DNA of 64,000 bases from Actinomadura luzonensis (GCF_022664455.2 NZ_JAKRKC020000001.1:1803001-1867000); one strand, 5' to 3'. Counted from the first letter of the stretch, positions 22,048 to 31,010 are shown. The notes: generated by a model from the sequence alone, not told the origin. Numbers and translations: made by a program.

Positions 22048-22103
22048 AGCCACGGTCCCCTGGGCATTGCGGACGCTTCGTTCAACGGAATACTGTCGTC
22101 CCC

Positions 22104-22427
22104 ATGCCCAGGGGAACCGCTGAAGTGAGCGAGCCGATGTACTTCGTGCTCACGGCGCTCCGCGCCGGCCCGCTGCACGGGCACGCGATCAGCAAGTCCA
22201 TCAAGGAGCTGTCGCGCGGGCGGGTGCAGCCGTCCGTCGGCACGCTGTACGGCATCCTGGAGCGCCTCAACGAGCGCGGCCTGATCAGCGTGGACCGCGA
22301 GGAGACGGTCAACGGCCGCAACCGGCGCTACTTCCGCATCACCGACGCGGGCCAGCGGCTCGTGGAGGCCGAGGCCCGCCGGATGCAGGAGGCGGCCTCC
22401 CTGGTCCTGCGCCCGTCCGGCGCCTGA
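22104..22427 (+). CDS. PadR-family transcriptional regulator
   Basis: The protein has 107 residues and is a PadR-like winged helix. It begins with helix 1 in SEPMYFVLTALRAGPLHG, continues through the recognition region RVQPSVGTLYGILERLNERG, and ends with the wing RRYFRITDAGQRL. PadR proteins repress efflux or stress genes and release DNA on binding small aromatic or drug-like ligands. This is the short class with almost no C-terminal dimer domain. The gene follows the cellulase by 56 bases on the same strand. Its target is not evident; the next gene encodes an uncharacterised secreted protein. Confidence 0.88.
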   Translation: MPRGTAEVSEPMYFVLTALRAGPLHGHAISKSIKELSRGRVQPSVGTLYGILERLNERGLISVDREETVNGRNRRYFRITDAGQRLVEAEARRMQEAASLVLRPSGA

Positions 22428-22485
22428 CGGCGGCCGCGGACGCGATGGGGTGAGCCGATCGGGGCCGCTCGCGCGTCCAAGAAAC

Positions 22486-22908
22486 ATGAGAATCATCCGC
22501 ATCGTGCTCCTGGCCGCGCTCGTGCCCGCGCTGGGCGCGTCCGTGGCCCCGGTCCCCGCCCAGGCGGCCACGGCGAGGTCCGTGCTGGTGGAATACCGCA
22601 GGCAGGGCGGCTTCGCCGGGTTCGACGACCGGGTGGTCGCGTACGGGAACGGCTGCGTCCGGCTGAGCCGCCGCACCGGGCCCGTCGTCAACGCCTGCCT
22701 GACCGGCAAGGAGGAGCGCGGGCTGCGGGCGGCGCTGAAGGCCCTGCGCCTCGGCCGGTCGGAGCGGCCCCCGCAGGGGGCGGACTTCCTGAGGTACACG
22801 CTGGCCTACAAGGGCCACCGCGCGACCCGCTACACGCTGCCGAAGACCTGGCGGCCGGTCGTGGCCCGGCTCGACGCGATCATGACGAAGTACTGGGCGC
22901 CGGACTGA
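22486..22908 (+). CDS. Secreted protein of unknown function
   Basis: The 140-residue product has a Sec signal (MRIIRIVLLAALVPALGAS, cleavage after AQA near residue 27). The mature domain is basic, with motifs VEYRRQGGFAGFDDR and RYTLPKTWRPVVARLDAI. A Cys pair (NGCVRL and NACLTG) could form a disulfide. Short secreted proteins with a GGFAGFDD-like start occur in actinomycetes but have no assigned role that I know. Neither possible start (22450 GTG or 22486 ATG) has a strong ribosome site; the ATG puts the signal peptide at the N-terminus. Confidence 0.68.
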   Translation: MRIIRIVLLAALVPALGASVAPVPAQAATARSVLVEYRRQGGFAGFDDRVVAYGNGCVRLSRRTGPVVNACLTGKEERGLRAALKALRLGRSERPPQGADFLRYTLAYKGHRATRYTLPKTWRPVVARLDAIMTKYWAPD

Positions 22909-22957
22909 CCGCCAACGATCTCCATCAAGTGATTGACCGGCAGGGGGTGGCGGAACT

Positions 22958-23599
22958 ATGTTCGGGCGCATGACAGCAGCGGACGGCGGTCAGGTGGCCC
23001 TGATCGTCAAGGTCGCGACCCAGCTCTTCGCGGCCCTCGGCTACGACGGCACCTCCACCCGCCAGATCGCCGAGGCCGCCGGGCTCAACATCGCCACCGT
23101 CAACTACCACGTCGGCGGCAAGCGCGAGCTGTACCTGACCGTCATGGAACGCGCCCACCAGGCCGAACGGGCCGCGCTGGAGCAGGCGCTCGCCCGGCTG
23201 GCCGACGCCGAGCCGGTCCCCGCGATCCACCGGCTCGTGGACGACTACCTCGACTTCTGCGTGGACAACCCCGAGATCCCCGCCCTGTGGATGCACCGCT
23301 GGCTCTCCGACGCCGGTGACATCACCGAGCTGGAGCGCCAGTACGTCAAGCCGCTGATCGCCGCCGTGGGCGCCGCGCTGCGCCCGGCCCGCGCGGCCGG
23401 CGTCATCGACCCGGACGTGGACCTCGACTACACGATCTGGTCCGCGATCTGGTCCATCCACGGCTTCGCCAAGGGCGGCGTGCTCGACGACGAGGGCCGC
23501 CGCCGGGGCACCGGCGACCGGGCGGCCCTGCGCCGCTTCCGCGCCCACCTGCACCTGACCCTCCACCGCACGCTCGGCCTGCCCGGCGACGTCCCATGA
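22958..23599 (+). CDS. TetR-family transcriptional regulator
   Basis: The 213-residue protein has a TetR N-terminal HTH (VATQLFAALGYDGTSTRQIA, then the recognition helix NIATVNYHVGGKRELY). The C-terminal ligand domain contains an LDFCVDNPEIPALWMHRWL stretch. The start at 22958 follows AGGGGG at 22942-22947. Its stop overlaps the start of the MFS transporter gene by four bases, which indicates translational coupling, so it probably controls the three-gene operon to which it belongs. No clear dyad operator was spotted just upstream. Confidence 0.88.
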   Translation: MFGRMTAADGGQVALIVKVATQLFAALGYDGTSTRQIAEAAGLNIATVNYHVGGKRELYLTVMERAHQAERAALEQALARLADAEPVPAIHRLVDDYLDFCVDNPEIPALWMHRWLSDAGDITELERQYVKPLIAAVGAALRPARAAGVIDPDVDLDYTIWSAIWSIHGFAKGGVLDDEGRRRGTGDRAALRRFRAHLHLTLHRTLGLPGDVP

Positions 23600-24957
23600 C
23601 GCACGCCGTCGAGCGCCGGCTCGGCCGGGACCGGCTGCTCGGTTACGGCGTCGGCTCGGTGGGCACCGGCGTGTTCTCCGCCGTCCCCGGGCTGCTGCTG
23701 CTCTACTACCTGACCGACGTGCTGGGCGTGCCGGCGTCGCTGGCCGGCGCCGTGCTGGTGGCCCCGAAGATCTGGGACGTGCTGCTCAACCCGCTCGTCG
23801 GCGCGGCCAGCGACCGCGAGGCCGTGCGCACCGGCCGCCGCACCCGGCTGCTCGCGGTCGGCGCGGCGACGCTGCCGGTGACGTTCGCGCTGATGTTCGC
23901 CGTGCCCGGCGGCCTGCCCGGCGGCGCGGCGGGGGCGCTCTGGCCCGGGGCGGCGTTCCTGCTGGCGGCCACCGCCTTCGCCTGCTTCCAGGTCCCGTAC
24001 GTGGCCCTGCCCGCCGAGATGGCCGGCACCCAGGCCGCGCGGACCCGGATCATGTCCTGGCGGGTGGTGTGCCTGACGGTCGGCATCCTTGTCGCGGGCG
24101 GCCTGGCCCCCGCCGTGGTGGACCTGGCGGGCGGCGGCCGGGCCGGGTACGCGGTCATGGGCGTGGTCGTCGGCGCGGTCATGGCGGCGGCGCTGGCCGC
24201 CGCGACGCTGGCCACCCGCTGGGTGCCGTCGCGGCCGGGGCCGCGCCAGCTCGGCCTGGTCGCCGCCGTCCGGCTGGCGCGCGGCAACCTGCCGTTCTTC
24301 GTGCTGCTGACCGCGTTCGTGACGCAGGCGCTGGCCGTGGCGGTGATGCTGGCCGGGGCGCCGTACGTGGCGTCGTACCGGCTGGGCGACTACGGGCTGA
24401 CGTCGGTGATGTTCGTCTGCCTGGTCGGGCCCAGCATGCTCGCGGTGCCCGGCTGGGCCTGGCTGGCCCGGCGGCACGGGCCGGTCCGGTGCTACCTGGC
24501 GGCCTCGGCCGGGTTCTGCGCGGTCGCGTTCGCGCTGATCCCCGCGATCGCGGCGGCGGGGCCCGGCGCCGGGGCCGGCACGGGCGGGCTGGTCGCCACG
24601 CTGGCGCTGACGGCGCTGGCCGGGGTCTGCTACGCGGCGCTGCAACTGCTGCCGCTCTCCCTGCTGCCGGACACCGTGCACGCCGACGCCGCCCGCACCG
24701 GGCAGGCGCAGTCGGGCGCGTTCACCGGCCTGTGGACGGCGGGCGAGACCGCCGGGCTGGCGCTCGGGCCCGGCCTGTTCGCGCTGGTGCTGGCCGGGTC
24801 GGGGTTCGTGTCCGCGCCCACCGAGTCGCCCGTCCCGCAGGAGCCGGCGGCGCTGACCGGGCTGCTGCTCGGCTTCACCGCGCTGCCCGCCCTGCTCATG
24901 CTGATCAGCCTGCCGTTCGTGGCCTGGTACGGCCGTCTCGCCAAGGAGCCCGTGTGA
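23596..24957 (+). CDS. MFS transporter, GPH/MFS_2-like
   Basis: The protein has 453 residues with about 12 predicted hydrophobic segments. The N-terminus (LGYGVGSVGTGVFSAVPGLL then YYLTDVLGVPASLAG and PKIWDVLLNPLVGAASDR) matches the glycoside-pentoside-hexuronide (MFS_2) branch. Relatives carry sugars or lysophospholipids; SphB- or lipid-linked roles are also possible. It overlaps the tetR stop by four bases (ATGA) and the next gene's start by four bases (GTGA), so all three proteins should be made from one message. The cargo may be the substrate or product of the PLP enzyme encoded next, which is an inference from operon structure. Confidence 0.85.
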   Translation: MTHAVERRLGRDRLLGYGVGSVGTGVFSAVPGLLLLYYLTDVLGVPASLAGAVLVAPKIWDVLLNPLVGAASDREAVRTGRRTRLLAVGAATLPVTFALMFAVPGGLPGGAAGALWPGAAFLLAATAFACFQVPYVALPAEMAGTQAARTRIMSWRVVCLTVGILVAGGLAPAVVDLAGGGRAGYAVMGVVVGAVMAAALAAATLATRWVPSRPGPRQLGLVAAVRLARGNLPFFVLLTAFVTQALAVAVMLAGAPYVASYRLGDYGLTSVMFVCLVGPSMLAVPGWAWLARRHGPVRCYLAASAGFCAVAFALIPAIAAAGPGAGAGTGGLVATLALTALAGVCYAALQLLPLSLLPDTVHADAARTGQAQSGAFTGLWTAGETAGLALGPGLFALVLAGSGFVSAPTESPVPQEPAALTGLLLGFTALPALLMLISLPFVAWYGRLAKEPV

Positions 24958-26378
24958 ACCTCCCCCCGACCGGACGCGCCACCGGCGACCTGCTGGCCGA
25001 GCTCGCCCGGCTCAAGCGGCACGACCTGCCGGTGCGCGGCGGCCAGGTGACCGCCTACGTGTACGACACCGGCCGCGCCGAGGTCAGCGACGCGGCGGCG
25101 CGCGCGTACTTCGAGATGCTGGAGGTCAACTGCCTGGACCCGACCGCGTTCCCCAGCATCGTGGAGATGGAGCGGCAGGTCGTGGGCGCGGTCGCGGACG
25201 AGCTGGGCGGCGGCCACGGCATCTTCACCAGCGGCGGCACCGAGTCGATCATGCTGGCGGTGAAGGCGGCGCGCGACGCGGCCGGGCGGGCGCGGCCCAA
25301 CCTGGTGGTGCCGGTCACCGCGCACCCCGCCTTCCACAAGGCCGCGCACTACCTCGGCGTGGAGGTCGTCGCCATTCCGGTGGACCTGGAGACGTACCGG
25401 GTGCGGGCGGCCGACGTGGCCGCGGCGATCACCGGGGACACGGTCCTGGTGGTCGTCTCCGCGCCGTCGTACCCGCAGGGCGTGCTCGACCCGGTCGAGG
25501 AGGTCGCCGCCGTCGCGGCGGCGGCCGGCGTGCCCTGCCACGTGGACGCCTGCGTCGGCGGCTGGCTGCTGCCGTGGCTGCGCGCGGCCGGGGCCGAGAT
25601 CCCGCCGTTCGACCTGTCGGTGCCCGGCGTGACGTCGATCTCCTGCGACCTGCACAAGTTCGGGTACGCGCCGAAGGGGGCCTCGGTGGTGCTGTTCGCC
25701 GATCCCGCGATGCGGCGCAGGGCGTACTTCGCCTCGGCGGCCTGGCCCGGGTACACGATCATCAACGCGACCGTGCAGAGCTCGCGCTCGGCCGGGCCGC
25801 TCGGCGGCGCGTGGGCCACGCTCCAGGCGCTCGGCCGGGAGGGGTACGCCGAGCTGGGCCGGGCCACGCTGGAGGCGGCGACCAGGCTGCGCGAGGGCAT
25901 CGCGGCCATCCCGGGGCTGCGGGTGCTGGGCGCGCCCGAGTCGTCGCTGGTGGCCTTCGCGGGCGCCGACCTCGACGTGTTCGTGCTGGCCGACGAGGCC
26001 CGCGCGCGGGGCTGGTTCCTGCAGCCGCAGCTCTCCTACGCCGGCATCCCGGCCAACCTGCACATCACCGTCACCGGCGTGACGCTGGCCGGGGTGGAGG
26101 CCATGCTCAAGGTCATCGCCGACGCGGCCGCCGCCGCCCGGGAGCGCGGCCCGGTCGTCCTGCCCGAGGGGCTGGTCGAGCTGGTGGCCGGCCTCGACCT
26201 GGACGCCCTCGACGACGCCGCCTTCGCCGAGCTGGCCGCCTCGGTGGGGGCGGACCTGCGGCCGGGCGCGGGCCAGCCCGAGATGGCGGTGGTCAACACG
26301 GTGCTGGACGCCCTGCCGGCGAGCAGCCGCGAGGCCGTGCTGGTGCGCTTCCTCTCGGTGCTCTACGGCACCGGCTGA
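24954..26378 (+). CDS. PLP-dependent lyase/decarboxylase (sphingosine-1-phosphate lyase-like)
   Basis: The 474-residue enzyme belongs to fold-type I group II decarboxylases. The motif GIFTSGGTESIMLAVKAAR (phosphate-binding) is followed by CHVDACVGGWLLPW. The PLP lysine lies in SCDLHKFGYAPKG, an arrangement closest to sphingosine-1-phosphate lyases and related glutamate decarboxylase-like enzymes. S1P lyases cleave phosphorylated long-chain amino alcohols into an aldehyde and phosphoethanolamine. The bacterial eukaryote-type enzymes carry a membrane anchor that is absent here. The GTG at 24954 overlaps the MFS stop and is preceded by AAGGAG. A ~70-residue C-terminal extension is unassigned. 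The true substrate is unknown; a different amino acid decarboxylase activity is possible. Confidence 0.83.
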   Translation: MNLPPTGRATGDLLAELARLKRHDLPVRGGQVTAYVYDTGRAEVSDAAARAYFEMLEVNCLDPTAFPSIVEMERQVVGAVADELGGGHGIFTSGGTESIMLAVKAARDAAGRARPNLVVPVTAHPAFHKAAHYLGVEVVAIPVDLETYRVRAADVAAAITGDTVLVVVSAPSYPQGVLDPVEEVAAVAAAAGVPCHVDACVGGWLLPWLRAAGAEIPPFDLSVPGVTSISCDLHKFGYAPKGASVVLFADPAMRRRAYFASAAWPGYTIINATVQSSRSAGPLGGAWATLQALGREGYAELGRATLEAATRLREGIAAIPGLRVLGAPESSLVAFAGADLDVFVLADEARARGWFLQPQLSYAGIPANLHITVTGVTLAGVEAMLKVIADAAAAARERGPVVLPEGLVELVAGLDLDALDDAAFAELAASVGADLRPGAGQPEMAVVNTVLDALPASSREAVLVRFLSVLYGTG

Positions 26379-26548
26379 GCCCGGCGCCGCTCCTGCTCCA
26401 GCCGCCGGTACAGCTCCGTCAGCGTCTTGCCGCAGCGCACGTTGGACTGCCCGCTGCCCGGCGGCACGGGCACGACGCGGACCGCGATGTAGCCGCCGCC
26501 CGCGCCCTCCAGGATCTCCCATCCGGCGATCCGCCTGATCCCCGTCAC
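26363..26548 (-). CDS. Small protein of unknown function, 61 aa
   Basis: A GTG start at 26548 with GAGG five bases upstream gives a 61-residue basic protein beginning MTGIRRIAGWEILEGAGGG. It has one cysteine, in NVRCGKTL, and an Arg-rich helical tail. It overlaps the 3' end of the PLP lyase gene by 16 bases on the other strand and is divergent from the XRE regulator gene. Small proteins of this kind occur near XRE/DUF397 loci, but I cannot assign a function. Confidence 0.5.
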   Translation of the reverse strand: MTGIRRIAGWEILEGAGGGYIAVRVVPVPPGSGQSNVRCGKTLTELYRRLEQERRRAQPVP

Positions 26549-26725
26549 GACGTCCTCGCCGTAGGCACGAAATCACCTTTCCTTTCGCCGGTCCGGACAA
26601 CGGAGGGAGGTGAATGTCCGGAAGCCCGGCGCGGTTTTCGACGGCCACTTACCAGGGTGCCGTGTCCGGGTTACGTTGTAACCAGCGCGGCACTGTCCGT
26701 GTCCAGACAGACGACGGGACCTGGC

Positions 26726-27529
26726 ATGTCGGTGGACGAGCGGCTGGAAACGTACGGCGAGGTGTTGAGAAGGGCCCGGGTGGCGGCCGGGCTGTCGCAG
26801 GCGGCGCTGGGCGCGGTGCTGTCCTGCAGCGAGAGCCTGGTGGGGCTGATCGAGCGCGGCAAACGCCGGCCGACGAGGGGTTTCACGCTCGCCGCCGAGG
26901 CCGCGCTGGAGCTGAACGGCGACCTGCTCAGCCGGCTGCCCAACACGACCGCGATGACGGTGCCGAAGTGGTTCAGGGAGTGGCCGCGCGTGGAGGAGAA
27001 CGCGCACACCATCCGCACATGGGAGCCGCTCGTTGTCCCGGGGCTGCTCCAGACGCCCCGCTACGCGCGCGCCCTGCTGTCCGCCGAACCGGGGGCCACC
27101 GAACAATGGGTGGCGGAGGCCGTCGAGACCCGGATGCGGCGGCAGGCGGTGTTCGAGCGGGCCCATCCGCCGATGTTCTGGGCCCTCATGGACGAGTGCG
27201 TGCTGCGGCGCCCGGTGGGCGGCCGGGAGGTGATGCGCGAACAACTGGGACACCTGCAGGAAATGGCCCAGCGGCCGAATATCTCTTTACAGATCGTGCC
27301 GCTGGAGGTGGGCGCCACGGCGGGGTTGCTCGGCGGCTTCGCGCTCGCCCGGGGCGAGGGCATGCCCGAGCACATCTCTCTGGAGGACGCCGCCCAGGGC
27401 TCGGTAACTGCCCACGAGGAGACGGTACGGCGGGTTAACCTCAGGTACGACGCGATCCACACGTGGGCGCACCCCATACACGTGAGTCAGCGACTAGTAC
27501 GTGAGGTGGCGGCGAAGTATGACGAGTGA
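26726..27529 (+). CDS. XRE-family regulator with DUF5753
   Basis: The protein has 267 residues. An N-terminal helix-turn-helix (LRRARVAAGLSQAALGAVLS then ESLVGLIERGKRRPTRG) is followed by a DUF5753 domain starting at WEPLVVPGLLQTPRYARALL and containing ISLQIVPLEVGATAG. This family is abundant in filamentous actinomycetes, where it pairs with small DUF397 proteins and influences development or antibiotic production. Its stop overlaps the DUF397 gene by 11 bases. The ribosome site at ATG 26726 is weak, but the HTH begins directly after it. Confidence 0.92.
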   Translation: MSVDERLETYGEVLRRARVAAGLSQAALGAVLSCSESLVGLIERGKRRPTRGFTLAAEAALELNGDLLSRLPNTTAMTVPKWFREWPRVEENAHTIRTWEPLVVPGLLQTPRYARALLSAEPGATEQWVAEAVETRMRRQAVFERAHPPMFWALMDECVLRRPVGGREVMREQLGHLQEMAQRPNISLQIVPLEVGATAGLLGGFALARGEGMPEHISLEDAAQGSVTAHEETVRRVNLRYDAIHTWAHPIHVSQRLVREVAAKYDE

Positions 27530-27752
27530 CGAATCGACCGACGAGCTGCGGGCCGAGCTGGAGAGCACGCGGTGGACGAAGTCCTCGCTCTCCGGCTCCA
27601 GCGGCGGCAACTGCCTTTTCGCCGCCAGGCTGAGCGGCGACCGGTACGCGATCCGCGATTCCGAGCAGCCCGACGTGCCGCCGATGATCCTGCGCGGCAG
27701 CGTGTTCCGCGCATTCGTCGGCGGGGCGAAACTCGGCGAATTCGACTTTTAA
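27519..27752 (+). CDS. DUF397 protein, partner of XRE regulator
   Basis: The 77-residue protein has the DUF397 signature: W(T/R)KSSLSGSSGGNC, then YAIRDSEQPD and the end FRAFVGGAKLGEFDF. DUF397 proteins are thought to act with the upstream XRE/DUF5753 regulator, in an arrangement likened to antagonist-regulator or toxin-antitoxin pairs. The ATG at 27519 overlaps the regulator's stop, so translation is coupled. The standard cysteine of the SGGNC motif is kept. Confidence 0.9.
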   Translation: MTSDESTDELRAELESTRWTKSSLSGSSGGNCLFAARLSGDRYAIRDSEQPDVPPMILRGSVFRAFVGGAKLGEFDF

Positions 27753-27799
27753 CCGGAATATCCGCTTACCAGCAGCCGTGCCTCGCTGCCGGGGAGAGG

Positions 27800-28887
27800 T
27801 CAGCTCGTGGGGAGGGTGGCCGTGACCAGGAAGCCGCCGTCCTCCTCCGGGCCCGCCTTGAGCGTGCCGCCCGCCAGCTCCACCCACTGGCTCACCTCGC
27901 GCAGCCCCGCGCCGCCCGGCCCGCCCGGCGCGACCGGCTCCTCCGGCCGCGCGTTGCGCACGCTGATCCGCACCACGCCCGGCAGGTAGCGCACCTCCAC
28001 CCGGGCGTCCGCGCCCGGCGCGTGCGCCCGCACGTTGGCCAGCGCCTCCTGCACCACCCGGTACGCGGTCCGCCCCACCGCCCCCGGCACGGACACCGGC
28101 ACGCCGCTCACCACCAGCTTCGCCGGCACGCCCCGGAAGGCCGACTCCGACACCAGCGAGCGCAGGTCGGGCAGCGGCAGCCCGAGGTCGAAGCCCTCGC
28201 CGGTGCCGCGCCGCAGCAGCGCGCTCATGTGCCGCAGCTCCTCCAGCGCCGCGCAGCCGGCCGCCCGCAGCTCCTCGGCCGCCGCCCGGGAGCGCTCGTC
28301 GCCCGCCTCCTCGGCCAGCGTCCCGGCGCGCAGCACCATGTGGCTGACCCGGTGGGTGACGACGTCGTGCATCTCGCCGGCCAGCCGCTCGCGCTCCACC
28401 CGGGCGGCCCGCTCCTCCAGCGCGCGCCGCAGGCGGGTGGCGGACTCGGCGTACAGGCCGTACAGGAGGGCGAGGGCGAGCACCACCTCGGTGCGCAGCA
28501 CGAGGAGGGCCGCGCCCGGCCAGCCGGCGAGCAGCAGCACGGCCAGGGCGAGGGCGAGCACCGGCGCCCAGCGGCGGGCGGCGCGGTGCCGCTCGGCGCG
28601 AACGCCATGGCCGCGTACGCCGCGAACGGCCCGGCCGGCGGCCACAGCGGCAGGCTCTCCAGCGGCGGGACCGCGGCGGGCGCGAGCACGCACAACACCG
28701 GCAGCAGCGCGGCCGTGGCCGCGGCGGCCCAGGCGGCGGTCAGCGGCGCGCGCCGCATCCACAGCAGCGGCACCGTGGCCGCGAGCAGGAGCGGGAGCAA
28801 CGGCCCCGGCGGGTGGGCCGCCAGCGTCATGCCCGCCGCGACGAGGACCGCGACCGCCTCGGCAGGCCGCGGGCGGACACCGTCCAC
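27800..28887 (-). pseudogene. NarL/DesK-type sensor histidine kinase split by a frameshift
   Basis: The N-terminal membrane region (MDGVRPRPAEAVAVLVAAG, several hydrophobic helices to PPAGPFAAYAAMAF) is read in one frame from 28887. The remaining membrane helices and the kinase core are read in another frame down to 27800. The core has H-box ERERLAGEMHDVVTHRVSH, N-box YRVVQEALANVRAHAP and a G-box-like GGAGLREVSQW. The switch lies near 28,595-28,605 and fits loss of one base in this sequence. Neither frame alone makes a complete sensor. An internal start at 28762 would give a kinase with non-native N-terminal residues. No response regulator gene adjoins it. Sequencing error is the main alternative. 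Confidence 0.75.
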
Positions 28888-28930
28888 CGGCTCATCGTAC
28901 GATCACCGGCCGCCCCTGCCCAGGCGTCGC

Positions 28931-30913
28931 TCACACCTTGGTGATGCGGACGGCGTCCGCGATGACGTAACCGGCGGCCGAGGTCCAGCGGCTCACGCCG
29001 ACCACGTTGTACGTCCCCGCGGCCAGTGAGAACGTGCCGATGCTCCGCCACGCCCCGCCGCCGCTCCGCTGGTCCACGACGACGGTCTGGCTGCCGCCGG
29101 AGGCCGCCACGACGTACGGCGTCGCGCTGTTGTAGCCGGCGTTCGCCGGGTACCACACCTCCACCCGGTAGCTGCCCGCGCTCGGGATCGTCGCCGCGTA
29201 CCAGGCGGGGTCGCTGGCGGCGACCGGGTCGGCGAAGCGGTAGTCGCTCCCGTAGAGCTGGCCGGAGTAGGTGGAGGTGCCCCAGCTCGCGCTCGCGGTG
29301 AAGCCGGCGGCGGCGTTGTCGAGCGTCACGCTGAACGCGCCGCCCGCGGAGCCGGCGCTCCGGCCCGCGCTGGGCGCGCTCTCCTGGTGGGTCCTGGTGA
29401 GCGCGGTGACGTAGTAGGTGCTCTGGCCGCTCGCCGTGGTGTCGGTGAACGTCCTGGCGCGGGTGGTGCCGAGCAGGTTGCGGGCGTCGGCGAAGAAGCA
29501 CGGGTCGGCGGCGGACGGGGTGCCGGCCACCCGGTAGACGGCGTACGCGGCGCCGGAGCCGGTCCAGGCGAGCTGGACGCCGCCGGACCCCTGCGTGGCG
29601 GCGGTGATGACGGGCGCGGCGGGGGCGGCGGCGGTGCCGCGCGCGGGCAGCAGGGCGGGCCGGGTGTAGTGGGCGCTCACCAGGCGGGTGATCGCGCCGA
29701 TCCGGTCGGCCTTGACGTCCTTGGCGCTGAAGTACACGTCGCCGGCGATCTCGGGGTGCTTCCTGTTGTCGTACAGGTGGTCGCTCAGCTCGGCGGGGTC
29801 CTGCCAGGCGGCGTCCTGGCCGGAGGCGCCGGCCCGGTAGGCGGCCTGGCCGACGACGAGCTGCACGCCGGTGTCCCTGACGACGTCGGACCACCAGGCG
29901 GTGAGCACCTCGTAGGCGGCGGTGGAGAAGCCGAGGTGCCAGTAGATCTGCGGCGAGATGTAGTCGACCCAGCCCTGCTTGACCCAGGTGCGGCTGTCGG
30001 CGTAGATCGCGTCGTAGGACTGGAGGCCGGAGGTGCGCGAGCCGAGCGGGTCGGTGCCGGAGTTGCGCCAGATCCCGAACGGGCTGACGCCGAAGGAGAC
30101 GTGCGGCTTGGCCGCGTGGATGCGCTGGTCCAGCTCCTTGACCAGGAGGTTCACGTTCTCCCGCCGCCAGTCGGCGACGTTGCCGAACGAGCCGCCGTAC
30201 TGGGCGAAGGTGGCGGAGTCGGGGATGGGCTCGCCGCTCACCGGATACGGGTAGAAGTAGTCGTCGAGGTGCACGCCGTCCACGTCGTGCGTCGAGACGG
30301 CGTCCATGATCGCGTCCTCGATGAAGTCGCGGACCGCCGGGATGCCGGGGTTGTAGTAGAGCTTGCCGCCGTAGGCGAAGCGCCAGCCGGGGTTCTGCCG
30401 GGCGGGGTGCGTGGCGACCAGCTTGCTCGGGTCGTCGTGGTTGGCGATCCGGTACGGGTTGAACCAGGCGTGGAACTCCAGGTTGCGGGCGTGGGCCTCG
30501 CTGACCATGAACGCCAGCGGGTCGTAGCCCGGGTCGCCGCCCTGGGTGCCGGTCAGCCACTGCGACCACGGCTCGTACGGCGAGGGCCAGAACGCGTCGG
30601 CCGTCGGCCTGACCTGCACGACCACGGCGTTCATGCGCTTGGCGACCGCGAGGTCCAGCCAGGCGCGAAACTCGGCCTGCTGGGCGGCGGCGCTCAGCCC
30701 GGTGCGGCTCGGCCAGTCGATGTTGGCGACCGAGGAGATCCACATGGCCCGGAGCTGGCGCTTCGGGGTGGCGGGATCAGTGGTGCAGGCGGCGGCGACG
30801 GCCGCGGGGCCGGGGGCGACGAGGGTGACGAATGCGGCGAGCAGCGCCGCCAGGACGGTACGCGGGAGCGCGGTCACGAAGGGAAGTTTCAGCGCATTGA
30901 CCCCATAGCGCAA
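28931..30913 (-). CDS. Secreted GHL10-type glycoside hydrolase with FN3 and golvesin-like C-terminal domain
   Basis: The protein has up to 660 residues. A signal peptide (TVLAALLAAFVTLVA to AVAAA) is followed by a GHL10/DUF187 TIM-barrel starting QLRAMWISSVANIDWPSR. It includes MNAVVVQVRPTADAFWPS, FHAWFNPYRI and the likely catalytic segment VDGVHLDDYFYPY. An FN3-like stretch comes next, then a ~130-residue C-terminal domain starting near TLDNAAAGFTASASWGTS. That last domain is almost duplicated in the divergent amidase. GHL10 enzymes are thought to act on wall or extracellular glycans. The start is uncertain: 30913 is a TTG, and a GTG at 30877 would also keep the signal peptide; neither has a good ribosome site. 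Confidence 0.85.
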   Translation of the reverse strand: MRYGVNALKLPFVTALPRTVLAALLAAFVTLVAPGPAAVAAACTTDPATPKRQLRAMWISSVANIDWPSRTGLSAAAQQAEFRAWLDLAVAKRMNAVVVQVRPTADAFWPSPYEPWSQWLTGTQGGDPGYDPLAFMVSEAHARNLEFHAWFNPYRIANHDDPSKLVATHPARQNPGWRFAYGGKLYYNPGIPAVRDFIEDAIMDAVSTHDVDGVHLDDYFYPYPVSGEPIPDSATFAQYGGSFGNVADWRRENVNLLVKELDQRIHAAKPHVSFGVSPFGIWRNSGTDPLGSRTSGLQSYDAIYADSRTWVKQGWVDYISPQIYWHLGFSTAAYEVLTAWWSDVVRDTGVQLVVGQAAYRAGASGQDAAWQDPAELSDHLYDNRKHPEIAGDVYFSAKDVKADRIGAITRLVSAHYTRPALLPARGTAAAPAAPVITAATQGSGGVQLAWTGSGAAYAVYRVAGTPSAADPCFFADARNLLGTTRARTFTDTTASGQSTYYVTALTRTHQESAPSAGRSAGSAGGAFSVTLDNAAAGFTASASWGTSTYSGQLYGSDYRFADPVAASDPAWYAATIPSAGSYRVEVWYPANAGYNSATPYVVAASGGSQTVVVDQRSGGGAWRSIGTFSLAAGTYNVVGVSRWTSAAGYVIADAVRITKV

Positions 30914-30964
30914 TAGTTTTCACCATTTTGCGGGGGCCCAACTTCGGACACCCTGTCAACGAGG

Positions 30965-30978
30965 GTGAAAAGTTTCAC
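30965..30978. promoter_or_regulatory. GTGAAA-N2-TTTCAC palindrome between divergent wall-enzyme genes
   Basis: The dyad lies in the 154-base gap between the GHL10 and amidase genes, about 52 bases from the first and 90 from the second. It resembles the TGAAAGTTTCA element of the cellulase genes but has a two-base centre, so it may or may not bind the same protein. Confidence 0.4.
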
Positions 30979-30991
30979 TTAACCCGCAAGT

Positions 30992-31010
30992 AATGTCAAT
31001 TATCGACATT
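30992..31010. promoter_or_regulatory. AATGTC-N7-GACATT inverted repeat
   Basis: The dyad lies 13 bases after the previous one and 57 bases before the amidase start. The region is locally AT-rich compared with its surroundings, as expected for a promoter or operator. The binding protein is unknown. Confidence 0.4.

Noticed and set aside
22044..23566. Antisense frames over the PadR, secreted-protein and TetR genes
   Set aside because: The forward-strand genes have clear family motifs and ribosome sites; the reverse frames are low-complexity shadows.
30877..30887. Motif similar to the cellulose palindrome at the GHL10 N-terminus (GGAAGTTTCA)
   Set aside because: It matches only one half and lies within the likely coding start, so I did not list it as an operator.
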